From NCBI GenBank assembly GCA_016858145.1, contig JAEHOE010000166.1, positions 1 through 64,000 on the forward strand: 64,000 bases of DNA, written 5' to 3'. The notes beneath the pieces were generated by a model that saw nothing but the letters and a program-made list of their open reading frames with translations, did no database searches and had not been told where the DNA came from. Position numbers and translations under genes: made by a program. Shown piece by piece: positions 10,501-18,800 of the stretch. How positions within the stretch are numbered: position 1 is the first letter of the stretch; every line of letters begins with the position of its first letter. This DNA is from Edaphochlamys debaryana. Its lineage: Eukaryota; Chlorophyta; Chlorophyceae; Chlamydomonadales.

Positions 10501-12454
10501 CCTTGTAGTGGCGGCCTGCGGAGTCTCGTCCGGTCGCAGCAAGGGTCAAGGGGGTAAGGCGATCAGCGGGGGCGGGAGAGAGCTGGCCGCTCCAAAGCTT
10601 CTCGAGCCATTCGTCTTCGGGTCTTTCTTCTTCTTGTACCAGTGTCACCGCAGGCCCTGCCGTAGGGTTTTGGGCCGCTTTGCGGATCAGGGTTTGTAGT
10701 TGAGAACATACCCTGCTGTAGACGTTGGTGATACTGATGCTAGCCAGTGTGCCCAAGGGTACGGCGTGTCGTACAATCTTGTTGACGATGTCGGCGGCTA
10801 GCTGGCGCTCAGTTTCGAAAGGGTCAGTTCGGGGCACGGGGTCCGTGCGGCCGAGGGGCTCGCCTGGTCCTCGCGTCTTCCAGGTTCGTTCCGGGGCCCT
10901 GCCGGCGGCGGCATTGCCGCGGCTTGGGCTGTACCCTGATCGTCCTTGGCCTGAGGAGCCTTCGCGTTGCTGCCAGTCACTGGTGCGGCCCCGGGGTCCT
11001 GGCGAGGGCGAGCGATCCCTTTGCCAGTTAGAGGCATCGCCGTAGGCCCCCGGTCTTCCTGGTAGGGAAGGTTGCCGTGCGGCGGCTGCGGTGGCGGCCC
11101 CGGGGTTGGTAGGGCCACTGGCCGTCCGAGGTAGGTTGTGGGGTTGCATCGTGGGTCCCGGGCGTGTGGACGCTGGGGCGCTGCCTGGGGCGTTGGCCCT
11201 TACCCCATTGGGAGCGGTGGTAGCGGTGTTGGGTCGAGCAGGGTTTTGACCAGTCACCACGGTCTGCTCTGGGGAAAACGCCACTCTTTTGCGAGGGAGG
11301 GTGGTGTTATCGAACTCCCCAACCCGTTTTAGGTAGACCTCATAGTCTGGGTTGTACGTGTGGAAGATCTCAGGCTCCCTCTCCCTTGCCTCGCCCCTTG
11401 GGGGGGGCTCGGAGTCAATTGCCGTTGGAAGCTCTGTCTCGATGAAGTAGACCGAACTTCCAGACCTGCGGGGCGGGGCTGAGGGCGCACGGAAGGGCGG
11501 GTTTCGGCGCGGGGGTGCAGCGCGGCCCTTACCGTTGGGGTTTGTACCTTGCAGTTCCATGACGGAAAGGGTGAGGTTCTGCAGCTGGCGGGTAACGTTA
11601 TCTAGCTGCCGTCGGTCGCTCTGCCGTTCCTGAGGTGCGGCTTGGAAAGAGCGAGAAGGCCCGCTGCTGTAACGTCTCTCGTTGCCCCGCCCTGCATTCC
11701 TATCCCTGTCCCTGTTGTCAGGCCACCTGGCCTTTGCGTCCCTTCTGGCCCTGGCTTCTGCGGGTTGCTCGAAACGAGGGTTCCTAGGTGGGGCGGCGTC
11801 ATACTGACCCCTATCTGTCCTGTCCCTGCCCTTATCTTGGTCTTGGTCGAAGCGCACCGTCTTCGGTGGCGGGGAATTGACCTGCGGGGGAGGGACAGGG
11901 CGAGGGGAACGGGGCTCCCGGGTGTCGGAAGTTGAAGCGTCGCCCTCTCGCGGGTAGCGCGCGCTTTCGGCTGCGTAGCTCGCGCAGTCGATGGCTTGAT
12001 CCAGATCGCGTGGTCTGAATAAGTACATCTTGTCTGATATCTCAGGATGCAAGCCGCGCATGAAGTTGTGCATGTGCGATAAATCCCTTACTCCATCGAG
12101 GCCAAGCTGCGTGAGTAATCCTCTGAAGCGATCCGCGTATTCTCGTACGGTCTCGCGCTTTCCTTGCTTGCAGTTGGCTAATCGATAGTAAAGGATTTCG
12201 TCGCGCTCGGAAAATCGCTCCGATAGGGCGGCCCGGAAGTCGGCCCAGTTGGTGAGTCGCTGGGGCACGCATTTGGCCCATGCCGATGCGTCCGGTCCCA
12301 GGCGGCAACGCGCGGCTGTAAGGCGATCCTGTTCTGACCACCGGAAGGCCTCACCCTGACGTTCCACCTGATCCAACCAGTCGGGGGCGGAAAAGGCCTT
12401 GGAGTCAAAGTGCGGCAGGGAGTTGAGAGCGGAGGGGGTGAGGGTGGTTGCCAT
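4469..12454 (-). CDS. Giant Gag with retropepsin-like domain and repeated C-terminal modules
   Basis: One uninterrupted 2,661-codon frame starting at an ATG about 260 nt from the candidate primer site. Residues 1-165 look like a retrotransposon Gag domain (FDSKAFSAPDWLDQVERQ, then REYADRFRGLLTQL). Residues 165-310 are rich in Arg/Asp/Pro (RDRDRNAGRGNERR) and no CCHC zinc knuckle is seen, so nucleic-acid binding may depend on this basic stretch. A retropepsin-like domain follows at about 665-780, with the D-S-G motif at Asp674 (VIDSGASVSMIA) and a hydrophobic flap-side motif (YELLLGSDWLDAV). The remaining ~1,880 residues are exceptional for Gag and contain at least five copies of a ~170-200 residue module ending in a Cys-Gly motif (separate entry). 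The stop overlaps the Pol frame. Confidence 0.85.
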   Translation of the reverse strand: MATTLTPSALNSLPHFDSKAFSAPDWLDQVERQGEAFRWSEQDRLTAARCRLGPDASAWAKCVPQRLTNWADFRAALSERFSERDEILYYRLANCKQGKRETVREYADRFRGLLTQLGLDGVRDLSHMHNFMRGLHPEISDKMYLFRPRDLDQAIDCASYAAESARYPREGDASTSDTREPRSPRPVPPPQVNSPPPKTVRFDQDQDKGRDRTDRGQYDAAPPRNPRFEQPAEARARRDAKARWPDNRDRDRNAGRGNERRYSSGPSRSFQAAPQERQSDRRQLDNVTRQLQNLTLSVMELQGTNPNGKGRAAPPRRNPPFRAPSAPPRRSGSSVYFIETELPTAIDSEPPPRGEAREREPEIFHTYNPDYEVYLKRVGEFDNTTLPRKRVAFSPEQTVVTGQNPARPNTATTAPNGVRANAPGSAPASTRPGPTMQPHNLPRTASGPTNPGAATAAAARQPSLPGRPGAYGDASNWQRDRSPSPGPRGRTSDWQQREGSSGQGRSGYSPSRGNAAAGRAPERTWKTRGPGEPLGRTDPVPRTDPFETERQLAADIVNKIVRHAVPLGTLASISITNVYSRVCSQLQTLIRKAAQNPTAGPAVTLVQEEERPEDEWLEKLWSGQLSPAPADRLTPLTLAATGRDSAGRHYKVCRTQIKVLGADDAWTPLAAVIDSGASVSMIATPAIRKLRRLGDIEPTDMAFSNADGSRTPAGGWLRALYTSTGDMQFAISPYVSNSLGYELLLGSDWLDAVQADISYKRQVLEYTNDQGQRATLPIDFMSTAVAPVLSWEGASETSSVESYMVDAVELRKEGKRSWLDTLGFRRAPPAPSPTPACNPATTNPEPSAVLSPATSLGASEQAPELVIKGREALTSPPPSPHVPCSPLSPACNPDAELDLTPQWARRDSGPSLLRPWVCTTPRTPSKPGNKPEPPVLTAEPTPSILPPIKTQDPKLSTAAKAIPSPYIPPHLKPFAPHRSTIEGTNAQAKFPEKWENGTAGYASNRKPLLCRSTATPFTTPSQDRVTNKPQIQWCLAEMKNVNCDETFCEVLQWVITRVLPSLDKTQQLSHEGRSQVAKRLSWAVMSYTMARLHSRTVDHLLRKVTSHHDSARQWMEGTDMNLDLAFQAYNAHGPTMSSYQWQQWMRHLECGYGPAGYPWKPEKAHMTSPDPLTLLEVATQQGTTPPKAGILMMTDRMVPDATALPPVHTTALTCPHLQVPTSPRQWLRSHLFVKLGPQLKWTPDEECSILQQLGTAAQRDSASRRYANSARAKLIEAWLAWSESKALRSMARDGVKKAWSQAGKTHFASQAEWVAAVQGSGCGLGPCCPWNPSDADACWPHNLLHHQQVTDLVTLIYGSLEEPDVGTLRPAQHATADVSMLTAATTDTPPISLTPPPLPLDPQADADYLPYEIPHLSGKEQDWLERHLSQQLNRSQPWRLGMDGHNITSCLSKAALQDSRARQHRNTAREHLQLAYQSLVLAEDQEEGAKCWLSSAYQLGGKTYYPEWSDWTNAVELSGCGKGPNCPRDPKDAERCAPRPPLGPEETRHLTQFLTYDKHRAFINPTARNPISREPLPGHVTPPRRPHTGEPPHEGRRNGQYWGGLQPGGAVTPEVHFWFSDVVMTKLDPTEKMSRGEWSRVETTLTSACEFAHIATRVRRVAELMLVDVYNQLSLAKEMREEGKRLMDQAWIQGGSRVCTSRSWWYRQLHDLSCGDSLFSPPWGRGAEHDPDGPNAKLNLQQRQDLHQLIETCSSQGKREERPDTPMPDRSPETGTTGVALMTSPTPSEPEQEVLSCCDKPEPEGEDWDDMLCSPTTSEERAWWQGLAMELEMASAAEASAQEAAPAPWQRLAPLAIPPEPMNPEEPWSPMTTSSKSASPAAADEEMTEVNTTPRKLPLEEYRRYMMDLVQWVEEHVLQQLDPHSTWTEAQDDEIGTCLITAANDSETAYWLLQTTSSGAPPSQLHQARARKLLSRAEDYVRQAWQAGGKRVHSSLPDWRAEVAKVGCGLGSIRPWRNDVIHAKPGSAPLPPNTSHHGGLESLFAPGSSWYPTTGAPSTGPSVMMMGEAAETAPTRAPKPPPEPTAEDLMEGIRQVLVNGMFHMASALSDLVPSALIPAESTATLGMPFDPLWWPPSMFPTRDDAGAAASTQERQTDLPTPLAPVVSAPQSLTDRAANNETSACPMEQGTRGVYLMGGRTDTEPPPPPFNPQEATQFPCIVTHREAQNLHELALIFAQAAADETMTGYAMGLAPPLSETPDSRLNREAHADYHMKRGESMWEIALRLRDIMNLPFIAELRGTGKELSSTASETSNPETPDPGVQEALHEDNDLTCSMMTSNSPIAAVPGSNVRSPNRELQDRMWQDLKQRVIATSEAEALSDILSSPGRLETRTQAEKRNREMDEQRRRAVACRKQAERAMEDLVLQRKNDLLYAANYEACRPPAASKPVVSPDVPPLPPFPAAPATPPTTPEDRAWADNYVRQKVGWEVVQLLSSRAADCEAVYRIMTETGSSDLNPEQQRHKQLRIYAQRKTADTALAAARRAMISVLPGLPQVVIMPPGSIPHLVPRQAPAKAPPSTPDKASAGEPAQAILTVDGAAQVSHREQEVAEALLRLSNTLASDKDKAGVSMMTPQDSQDWSDPAWSEHGPPYPTTRQLSYP
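6390..9390 (-). repeat. Five divergent protein-level modules within Gag (Cys-Gly module)
   Basis: Five copies of a ~110-130 residue module with unrelated spacers. Each begins with a helical stretch and passes through a charged region with a pattern like R..AR..L..A. It continues to W..AGK (AWSQAGKTHF, AYQLGGKTYY, AWIQGGSRV, AWQAGGKRV) and a Trp-rich W..AV, and ends in a Cys-Gly signature: LECGYGPAGYPWKP near 9010, GCGLGPCCPWNPSDA near 8490, GCGKGPNCPRDPKDA near 7895, LSCGDSLFSPPWG near 7310 and GCGLGSIRPW near 6430. The copies are too divergent to see as DNA repeats. Weaker helical relatives may follow toward 4700. I do not recognise the family. Confidence 0.7.
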
Positions 12455-12712
12455 TTTTGCAAATGGGTGTCAAGCCTCAACCCGTGCGGGTTCTCAACGC
12501 GTTAATGCCGGTGCGGGTTTGTGCGGAAGCGTATGAAGCTTGAGTGGCGTGGAAGGTGGAGAAGGGGGGGGAGAAGGTTGGTGAACGCGGGGGAAGGGGA
12601 GAGGTAGTGGGAATGACCCAAGCTCTCCGTCCCTTGTTGTTGGGCGGTTCACCAACAGGAGAGGGTGCTCCGCTGCAGACGGGGCACGCTCTCAAATCAG
12701 AGACGTGTAAAA

Positions 12713-12728
12713 CCAGGTCCCGCTACCA
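12713..12728 (-). other. Candidate tRNA primer-binding site
   Basis: On the minus strand this reads TGGTAGCGGGACCTGG. Its complement ends in CCCGCTACCA and is preceded by AAAACC, which resembles the 3' end and T-loop of eukaryotic initiator methionine tRNAs (…GAAACC…GCTACCA). It lies about 260 nt upstream of the Gag ATG, where a primer site is expected. The adjoining LTR end is not obvious, since no CA dinucleotide directly abuts it. Confidence 0.45.
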
Positions 12729-13686
12729 CAAAGCGGTGACGCTTTGCCGGAGTAAGTACCTCCAAACACAACCAAATTTTTCGCTCGCCTCAGAAGGCGT
12801 GCACGTTGTGCTTACTCGGGAATGTGCGTCTTGCGCGCCGAGGACCGTTGAACACGTTCGTGATGCGGAGAGCCGAGTAAGGAGACTCGTCAAACCGGGG
12901 GAGTGGTCGTGCGGAATACGACCGGCGGGGAAGGGAAACCGGTGCGGAAGGGAAGCAGGTGCTAGGGCACGGCCGGATGCGGGTCCGGTCAGGTGCCTAG
13001 TGCAGTGCGGTGCTTAGGCGTTGCAGTGCGGGCTCGGTGTCGTGACTCGGGTCGTGTAGACCTGGGGGTCACGGGAAGGGGAGAGAGCGGACAGGTGCAA
13101 GCAGGCTGTCCTAGCGCTAAGCGTGTCAGGTGAGTGCGGGTTGAGTACGCACCGTCACCTCGCTGTCGCTCGTCTCCTAGTGCGGGTTGGTACCTGGGGG
13201 CGTACCTTGTTGGGGTATAGGGTGATCCCCTCGTGCGGAGTCTCGAGTGCGCGTGCGTATAGAGGCCCCGGCTAGTTCCTAGGGTACGGCGTCCCGTAAC
13301 CGGAGATGGGAACGTTGGGGGGGGTGCAGCGGCAGTATGCGGGTGCAGGGGTGCCGGTATTGGGTGCACCGGAGGCACTAAGGGGGTTGGTGGTTGGCTA
13401 GGAGGGGGTCTTAACCGCCGCGTCTCCTAGGAATCACTTAAGCGGTCAGGCGCAGGTTTGTCCTTGCGCGGACCTGGGGGAGAGAAGGGGCGGGGCCGTT
13501 AAGAGGGCAAGCCGCCGTGCCGGAGCGCTGGGCTGGGCACTGGGGGAGATGTGACGGCGGGCAAAACCGCCTGCGTCACTCAGAGGGCCGGCAGGGATAT
13601 CCTGCAGGCGGAGGGTAGTGGAACCCGGGAGAAGGGGGAGCTTCCGCTCGTGTGGCGGCCTGGCAAGTGGTCACACCTGCGAGGGG

Positions 13687-14022
13687 GCTCGGGGAAAGGG
13701 AGCCCAGGGGGGCTTTAGGGACGGGGAGGAGAGCTCCTCACGTCCTGGGCCGGCAAGGTTGTCTTGCGGGCAAGGGATTGCGTGGAACCGGCAGGGGGAG
13801 TGGTACCGCCTCACGTCCGGTTGGCTTGGCAGGTAAGAAGACCTGCAAGCTCGGGGAAAGGGAGCCCAGGGGGGCTTTAGGGACGGGGAGGAGAGCTCCT
13901 CACGTCCTGGGCCGGCAAGGTTGTCTTGCGGGCAAGGGATTGCGTCGAACCGGCAGGGGGAGTGGTACCGCCTCACGTCCGGTTGGCTTGGCAGGTAAGA
14001 AGACCTGCAAGCTCGGGGAAAG
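13687..14022. repeat. 162-bp tandem repeat, two full copies plus a 12-bp start of a third
   Basis: Copies start at 13687 and 13849, and a third start of GCTCGGGGAAAG lies at 14011. The two full copies differ by very few bases (for example GTGGAACC versus GTCGAACC), so the duplication is recent. The unit contains GGTAAGAAGACCTGC near its end. Confidence 0.92.
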
Positions 14023-14321
14023 CACAAGTGGTGGCACACGGGGGGAAGGGGGGCTTCCGCGCGTGTGGCGGCCTGGCAGGGGGGCGACCTCCTGCGGGCG
14101 TTAAAGGAAAGCGGGGCTAGCAGGGCCTAGGCTAGCCGAGTTCCGGGTATGTCGGGAGCGACCTAAGCAAGCAGAGCTTAGGCAGGTCGCGTCGTATCGC
14201 GGTGCGTGTGTGTGGGGAGCGGGTGTGTCGGGGGAGCGGGTGAAGGATGCGGGTTTACAGGCGCGATATCAAGTGCGCGGGTGATCAGTCCGAGCGCTCG
14301 CCGAGTACCGAGAACGAGTCG

Positions 14322-14366
14322 AGAGAGTTTGGGGGGAGAGAGTTTGGGGGGAGAGAGTTTGGGGGG
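14322..14366. repeat. 15-bp tandem repeat, three perfect copies
   Basis: The unit AGAGAGTTTGGGGGG occurs three times in a row. Confidence 0.93.
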
Positions 14367-15870
14367 TTTGAGGCTTGTTGGCCTCGGGGTTGGTGAAGGT
14401 TATTCTGGAAATGCGGCCCAGCGGCTCTATAAGCCTCCCGTCGCGCCCGGATTGGTACGGCAGCCGCCTCATGCGGCTCCGCGGCCCGGGATGGGCGCTC
14501 CGTCCGGCTTCCCCAGAGGTGGAGCTGCCGGAACTCTGCTGGCGAGTTTGGGGGCTTGGGCCGTTCGGGTGCCGGAGTTGCGCTTGGGGCCGCCCTGTGT
14601 GTTTGGGCGGCCCCTTGATGACCGGAGGTATCCAAGTGTGTGCGGAGGAGGGCGGCGGAAGGCCGGGCGCGGCGGCTACGCGTTCGGCCGAAGGCTTGGC
14701 TTTGTTGGGGCCTCTCTCCTCGAGGGTTGCCTCCGCCGGCCTGTTCTTGCGCCCAAAGACCACGGTTCACCTAAGGCTAACACAAGGGGGCCGGCCTACC
14801 GCCTCACGGGCTGCCGCGCCCCCGGACCAAAACTGCCTACCCGAACCTCACGCTCCTACCTAGTCCGGTCACCTTTGCTAACTCTTTAAGCTAATAACCA
14901 CGCTATCTCCGTTCTCTCCGCTCCTTCCTGCAGGTTCTCGTACTTGGCGACCGTCCAGCTGGGTCTCCCGTAGCTCGAATCATGATCTTCTTGCCCTGGT
15001 GTCCATACTCGGAATAGCTCCTTACCAATATGCGGGCTCGGGCTCAATAGGTGAGCTTGTTTGGCTCACCGCTCGGGCTTCTTTTCTCCTCCTTCTCCGT
15101 TACGCCGGCTGACGCACCAGGCTATGCTGCAATAGCATAAGGCTCCTAGCGCTTTGGTCGGCTGGCTTGCTGGAAGCTTTCGGGGAAGTCGCGCCATCGG
15201 GCTGGGGCCCGGAAACGCTGCCGCCTCGCGCTTTCGCGCTCGGCTGGCTCACATATGGCTCCGGTCATCCTTCGTTTTTGGTGTTACAGAGGGCCCGGGG
15301 CTTGGGCTCCGGGCGTCGCCATCCGCTGCCTCGGCGTCAGGTTCCTCTCGCAACTGCGCCAAGCGGCGCTTAATAAAAGATAGCTTAATAAGCACGTCGA
15401 ACTGTGGCTCCCGAAGTGGGGAGCTCACACGCCGTCCGACGGCACGTACCCTGGTCGTCCCTTGCTCCTTCTCGCAAACCAGTCTTTACCGGCGGGGTGT
15501 CCACGCGTCACCGTCACGCCAATAGGTAATCCTTTTAATAAGTGATGACTACTTGCCTTTGAACAAGGGGAGGAGGAGGGTGGGGAGCAACATTGTGGGA
15601 CCGAAGGCTTCCAGGTTGAAAATTCCCCCCTAGAGAAACCCCGGGCTGCTCCGCACGTCGGTGCACCGGGAGGGTGGGGGGCAGGATCCCGCGGGGGGGC
15701 GGTGTCTGCCGTGTCAACAGGCTCAGATCGACCGGTCACCTAGGTACTTGACGCGACTCAACGAAGACAAATTAGGTCAGTCTATGGAGCATATGGCGCA
15801 CGGCAAGCGCGGCACCGCGACTGCGGTCAACACGATGCAGTCAAGAGTCCCTTGAGCCACGCGAACCAAG

Positions 15871-18800
15871 ATGGTTGTCCCCAAACTTTGCGGATGCGAC
15901 GCAACGGTCTATGTGCCAGCGCGCTGCTGGGCCCTCTTCTCCGGAAGGGGGTGCTGCATCCGCCCCGCGGATTATTGCTGCAGTTATTGCTGCCGGTGCC
16001 ACTGCTGCGACCGCTGCATGGACCTCAGGAAGAGCGTCATGATAGCGGCGATGTGGCAACTCCTTGTGAGGACGGGCTTGGCCCGCACGCTTCCGCAGCC
16101 GCGACTGGGAGGGCACGGCTTGGCCCCGCACGCTTCCGTGGCCGTGACTGGGAGAGCCTACTAGTTGCAGCAGCTGAAGCAGGACACCGGGCTACGAGCC
16201 TGAGCTTTTGGGCCCACCACATGCCGGAACTCCGGCACACGCCGTTGTCAACGTGCCCGCCCCCTACCCCACAGGTTGGCGGGCTCCTGGGCAGTATCTA
16301 CACAGTGGTCATGACCGTGACCCTGCATTACAACCCAGAGCTGGACGACAATAACCTGGTGCTGAGTGAGTTCCTTTCTGTGTGAGGCTACCGTAGATGC
16401 TGGGGTGGGTGGAGGCTTCAAGGGCAGCAACCAGCTGGGTGCGTGCTGCCCGCCCACCCATAGGTCCCATACTCCCCCAACACTACCGTGTGAGGGTCCG
16501 GCGCCGGACAGCGCTCTTAGCGGTCTAAGGTGAAAGGATTAGCGCCAGGCAAGGGACCTCCGAGCGTCCACAGAGCAGCTGCAGGGGCACACAGGCATGC
16601 TCTCCGGACTAGGCCGCAGGGCCCCACAGAGTGGTGCGGTCGTTGGCGGGCCGTCACCGCAACGGTCGCCGAGGCTGGGGCCAAGCTCGTGGGGGAGCAT
16701 CGCTGGGCTGCGCATGTCGAGCGGCGGCGCTGCCTTGGCAGCCCCGATAGAGCGCGAGCATGGGCGAGCGGGCCGACTGGTCGTGGCGGTGGGAGCACGT
16801 GTTGGAATGGCGGCTCTTCAGCCCCTCCTACCGTGTGTGCCTCCGCCTGACGGCGACCCCAGCAGACCAATAGCGGCGGCTGCAGCGGTAGGGGCTCCAC
16901 GAGGACGCGCAATGCCGGGCGGAGGCCGGGCGGGTGTGCGCGGGCTGCAGCCGCCAGCCCGAGGCCGGTGGCAACGCCGAAGCACCTGCGACAGCAGCGG
17001 CGGGGCTCAGGTCGGGGGCATGGGACCCCCGCGGGCATCCCGGAGGCCCCCGGCCTCACAATACACTGGCGGCGTGGCAGAGGCAGGCAGGTGGCGACAG
17101 ATGACACATACCCTGGCCTGCGCTACGCGGCGCTTCTCAGCCGTGCGCGGCCACCCGGAGGCCCCGTGCCAACCTGGCAGGCCCACGTGCGGGTCGCCCC
17201 GCGGGCCGAGCCTTCTGGCAGGCGTCCTTGCAGTTGGGCCCTTCTCCCGGGTCCCTCCCCTTCCCTTCACTGCGTAGCCTCTAACCCTCGTGCCGCTCCT
17301 GACCCCCTCCTGACCCCCTCCTGACGCCCTATCGATGCCCTCCCGACCCATTGTCGATCCACCCTCCCCTTCCTTCCGTCCCCCAGGCCTGCTCATCTAC
17401 ATCCTCATCTACTGGTGGCTCTACTTCTTGGCGGGCATCATCGGCTGCTGCGTCGTCATAGACGTGCAGGGCATCCTCACATACGAGCCACGGTGCGCGC
17501 GGCCCCTAGGCCCAGCAAGGCACAAAGGCGCGGAAACCCGGGCATGAATTAGGGGGCATGGGATTTTGATTACCCTCCTGCGGCCAGCAACCAAGTGCGT
17601 CCGCCGCCTCGTCCTTGGCCGTCCCCCCCCCTCCACCCGCGCAACCGGATTCCCTGGTGTCGGCGCGATCCCGCTCAGCAACAAACACCCCCGCGCACCT
17701 CCCACGGCCCCACCGCTATTCAGGGTCATCTACTTCTGCCGGATCTACCTGGCCCTGACGCTGCTGTGCACCATCGGGCACCTGAACCTCGTGGGCATTG
17801 ACGAGGCGCTGTGGCACGACCCGCTCAGCAGGGGTGAGGGAACGGGGGGCGACGAGGGCTGGAGGTGGAAGGGCGAGGCGGGGGAAGGTTAAAGGACGGG
17901 CGGGTGAGTGCAACAGGGTGGTGGGGTGGGGTGGGCACAAGGCGCGCACTCGTTGCCTCCCCCCTCGTTGCCTCCCACCCCCTCCACCCACCGACCCTGC
18001 GCCCCTCCGCCCCCCGCCCCCTGCCCCCTCCCCGCCCTCCCCAGCCACCATCTTCCTCACCTTCATCCCCCTGCTGTGGGACTGGTACATCGCCTACCTG
18101 GCCTGGAGCATGCTGCAGAAGCTCAAGGAGCAGCGCAGGGTGGGGCCCGGGGGTGGGGCGGGGAGGCGGGTGCTGCTGGCCCCTTCCCAAAGCCCAGGCC
18201 CACCCAGGCCCGCCCAGGCCCGCAGGCCAGCGTCCCATTTGCGTCTCCCCTGGCGAAACGCTCGCTTGCGCACCTCGCCCACGACTATCGGGCCCAGGCC
18301 AAGCCGGCCCTCCACCCGCTCCCTCCATCCGTACCCTGCCCCCCGCAGGGCGTGTCTAGCTGCTCCGACTGACTCCTACCTCCCCCCCACATCCCATCAA
18401 CCTCCCTCCACCCGCGCCCCCACCCCCCCTCTCACCCCCTGCAGGGCGTCTTCCGCGGCAAGCCCTGTCTAGCTGCTCCGACCGACCCAGTCCGACCCTC
18501 CACCCGCTCCCTCCATCCGTACCCTCCCCCTGCAGGGCGTGTTCCGCGGCAAGCCCGTCATGGCCGCCCAGCGCAAGCCCGACAACGTCCTGGAGCTGCA
18601 CGCGGGGCACCACCTGGAGCTGGGGCTGCAGCCGCCGCCGGGCATGACCTTCGAGCCGCGGACGCACGCGGGTGGGTGGCGGGAGAGGTGCCGTGCCGGT
18701 GGTCGGGGCTCGGGCGGCAAATGGATGCACATGCCCAAGTGGGTGGAGGGATAGCTGATAGAGGCAGCGCTCAGCGTGTTCTTCGTGCTGATAGGGTCAT

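Larger units (their letters stand above)
1..12728 (-). mobile_element. Ty3/gypsy-type LTR retrotransposon, internal region, cut by left edge
   Basis: Read on the minus strand, the order is candidate primer site (12713-12728), Gag with a retropepsin-like domain, a second retropepsin-like domain, reverse transcriptase, RNase H, a PHD finger and possible integrase-region remnants. Protease before RT before RNase H fits the Ty3/gypsy (Metaviridae-type) order. Gag and Pol are long, open and overlapping, so this copy is fairly young or under selection, but the 3' part (1-975) has several frame breaks. The 3' LTR and most of the integrase would lie beyond position 1. The 5' LTR should lie to the right of 12728, but its boundary cannot be set without the matching 3' LTR. 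The element lies upstream of, and opposite to, the gene at 15871. Confidence 0.88.
12729..15782. other. Long non-coding stretch, probably the element's 5' LTR and flank
   Basis: About 3 kb without a credible gene. Short open frames here run through tandem repeats or have no protein-like composition. The position, directly beyond the candidate primer site, makes at least the left part likely LTR. It contains the 162-bp and 15-bp tandem repeats listed separately and an AT-richer patch at 15360-15395. I could not find the LTR's outer end or a target-site duplication. Confidence 0.45.

Noticed and set aside
1..12728. Copia-type or LINE classification of the retrotransposon
   Set aside because: The protease-RT-RNase H order without an integrase before RT, and the GHKHTNADGLSR motif, fit Ty3/gypsy; a LINE would lack protease and Gag of this kind.
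13652..14104. 150-codon plus-strand frame with internal protein repeats
   Set aside because: The repeat is only the 162-bp DNA tandem (a multiple of three) read in one frame; no other sign of coding.
14424..14432. TATA-like CTATAAG in the putative LTR as a promoter
   Set aside because: It lies on the plus strand, opposite to the element, and nothing downstream on that strand is coding for over 1.4 kb.
16366..17386. Several open frames of 100-226 codons on both strands
   Set aside because: They lie inside a ~1-kb GC-rich intron of the 15871 gene, whose flanking exons join in phase; GC-rich DNA opens all frames.
18349..18472. Extra exon between exons 5 and 6 of the 15871 gene
   Set aside because: Both candidate starts are copies of the exon 6 head; one hits TGA, the other breaks phase with exon 6.
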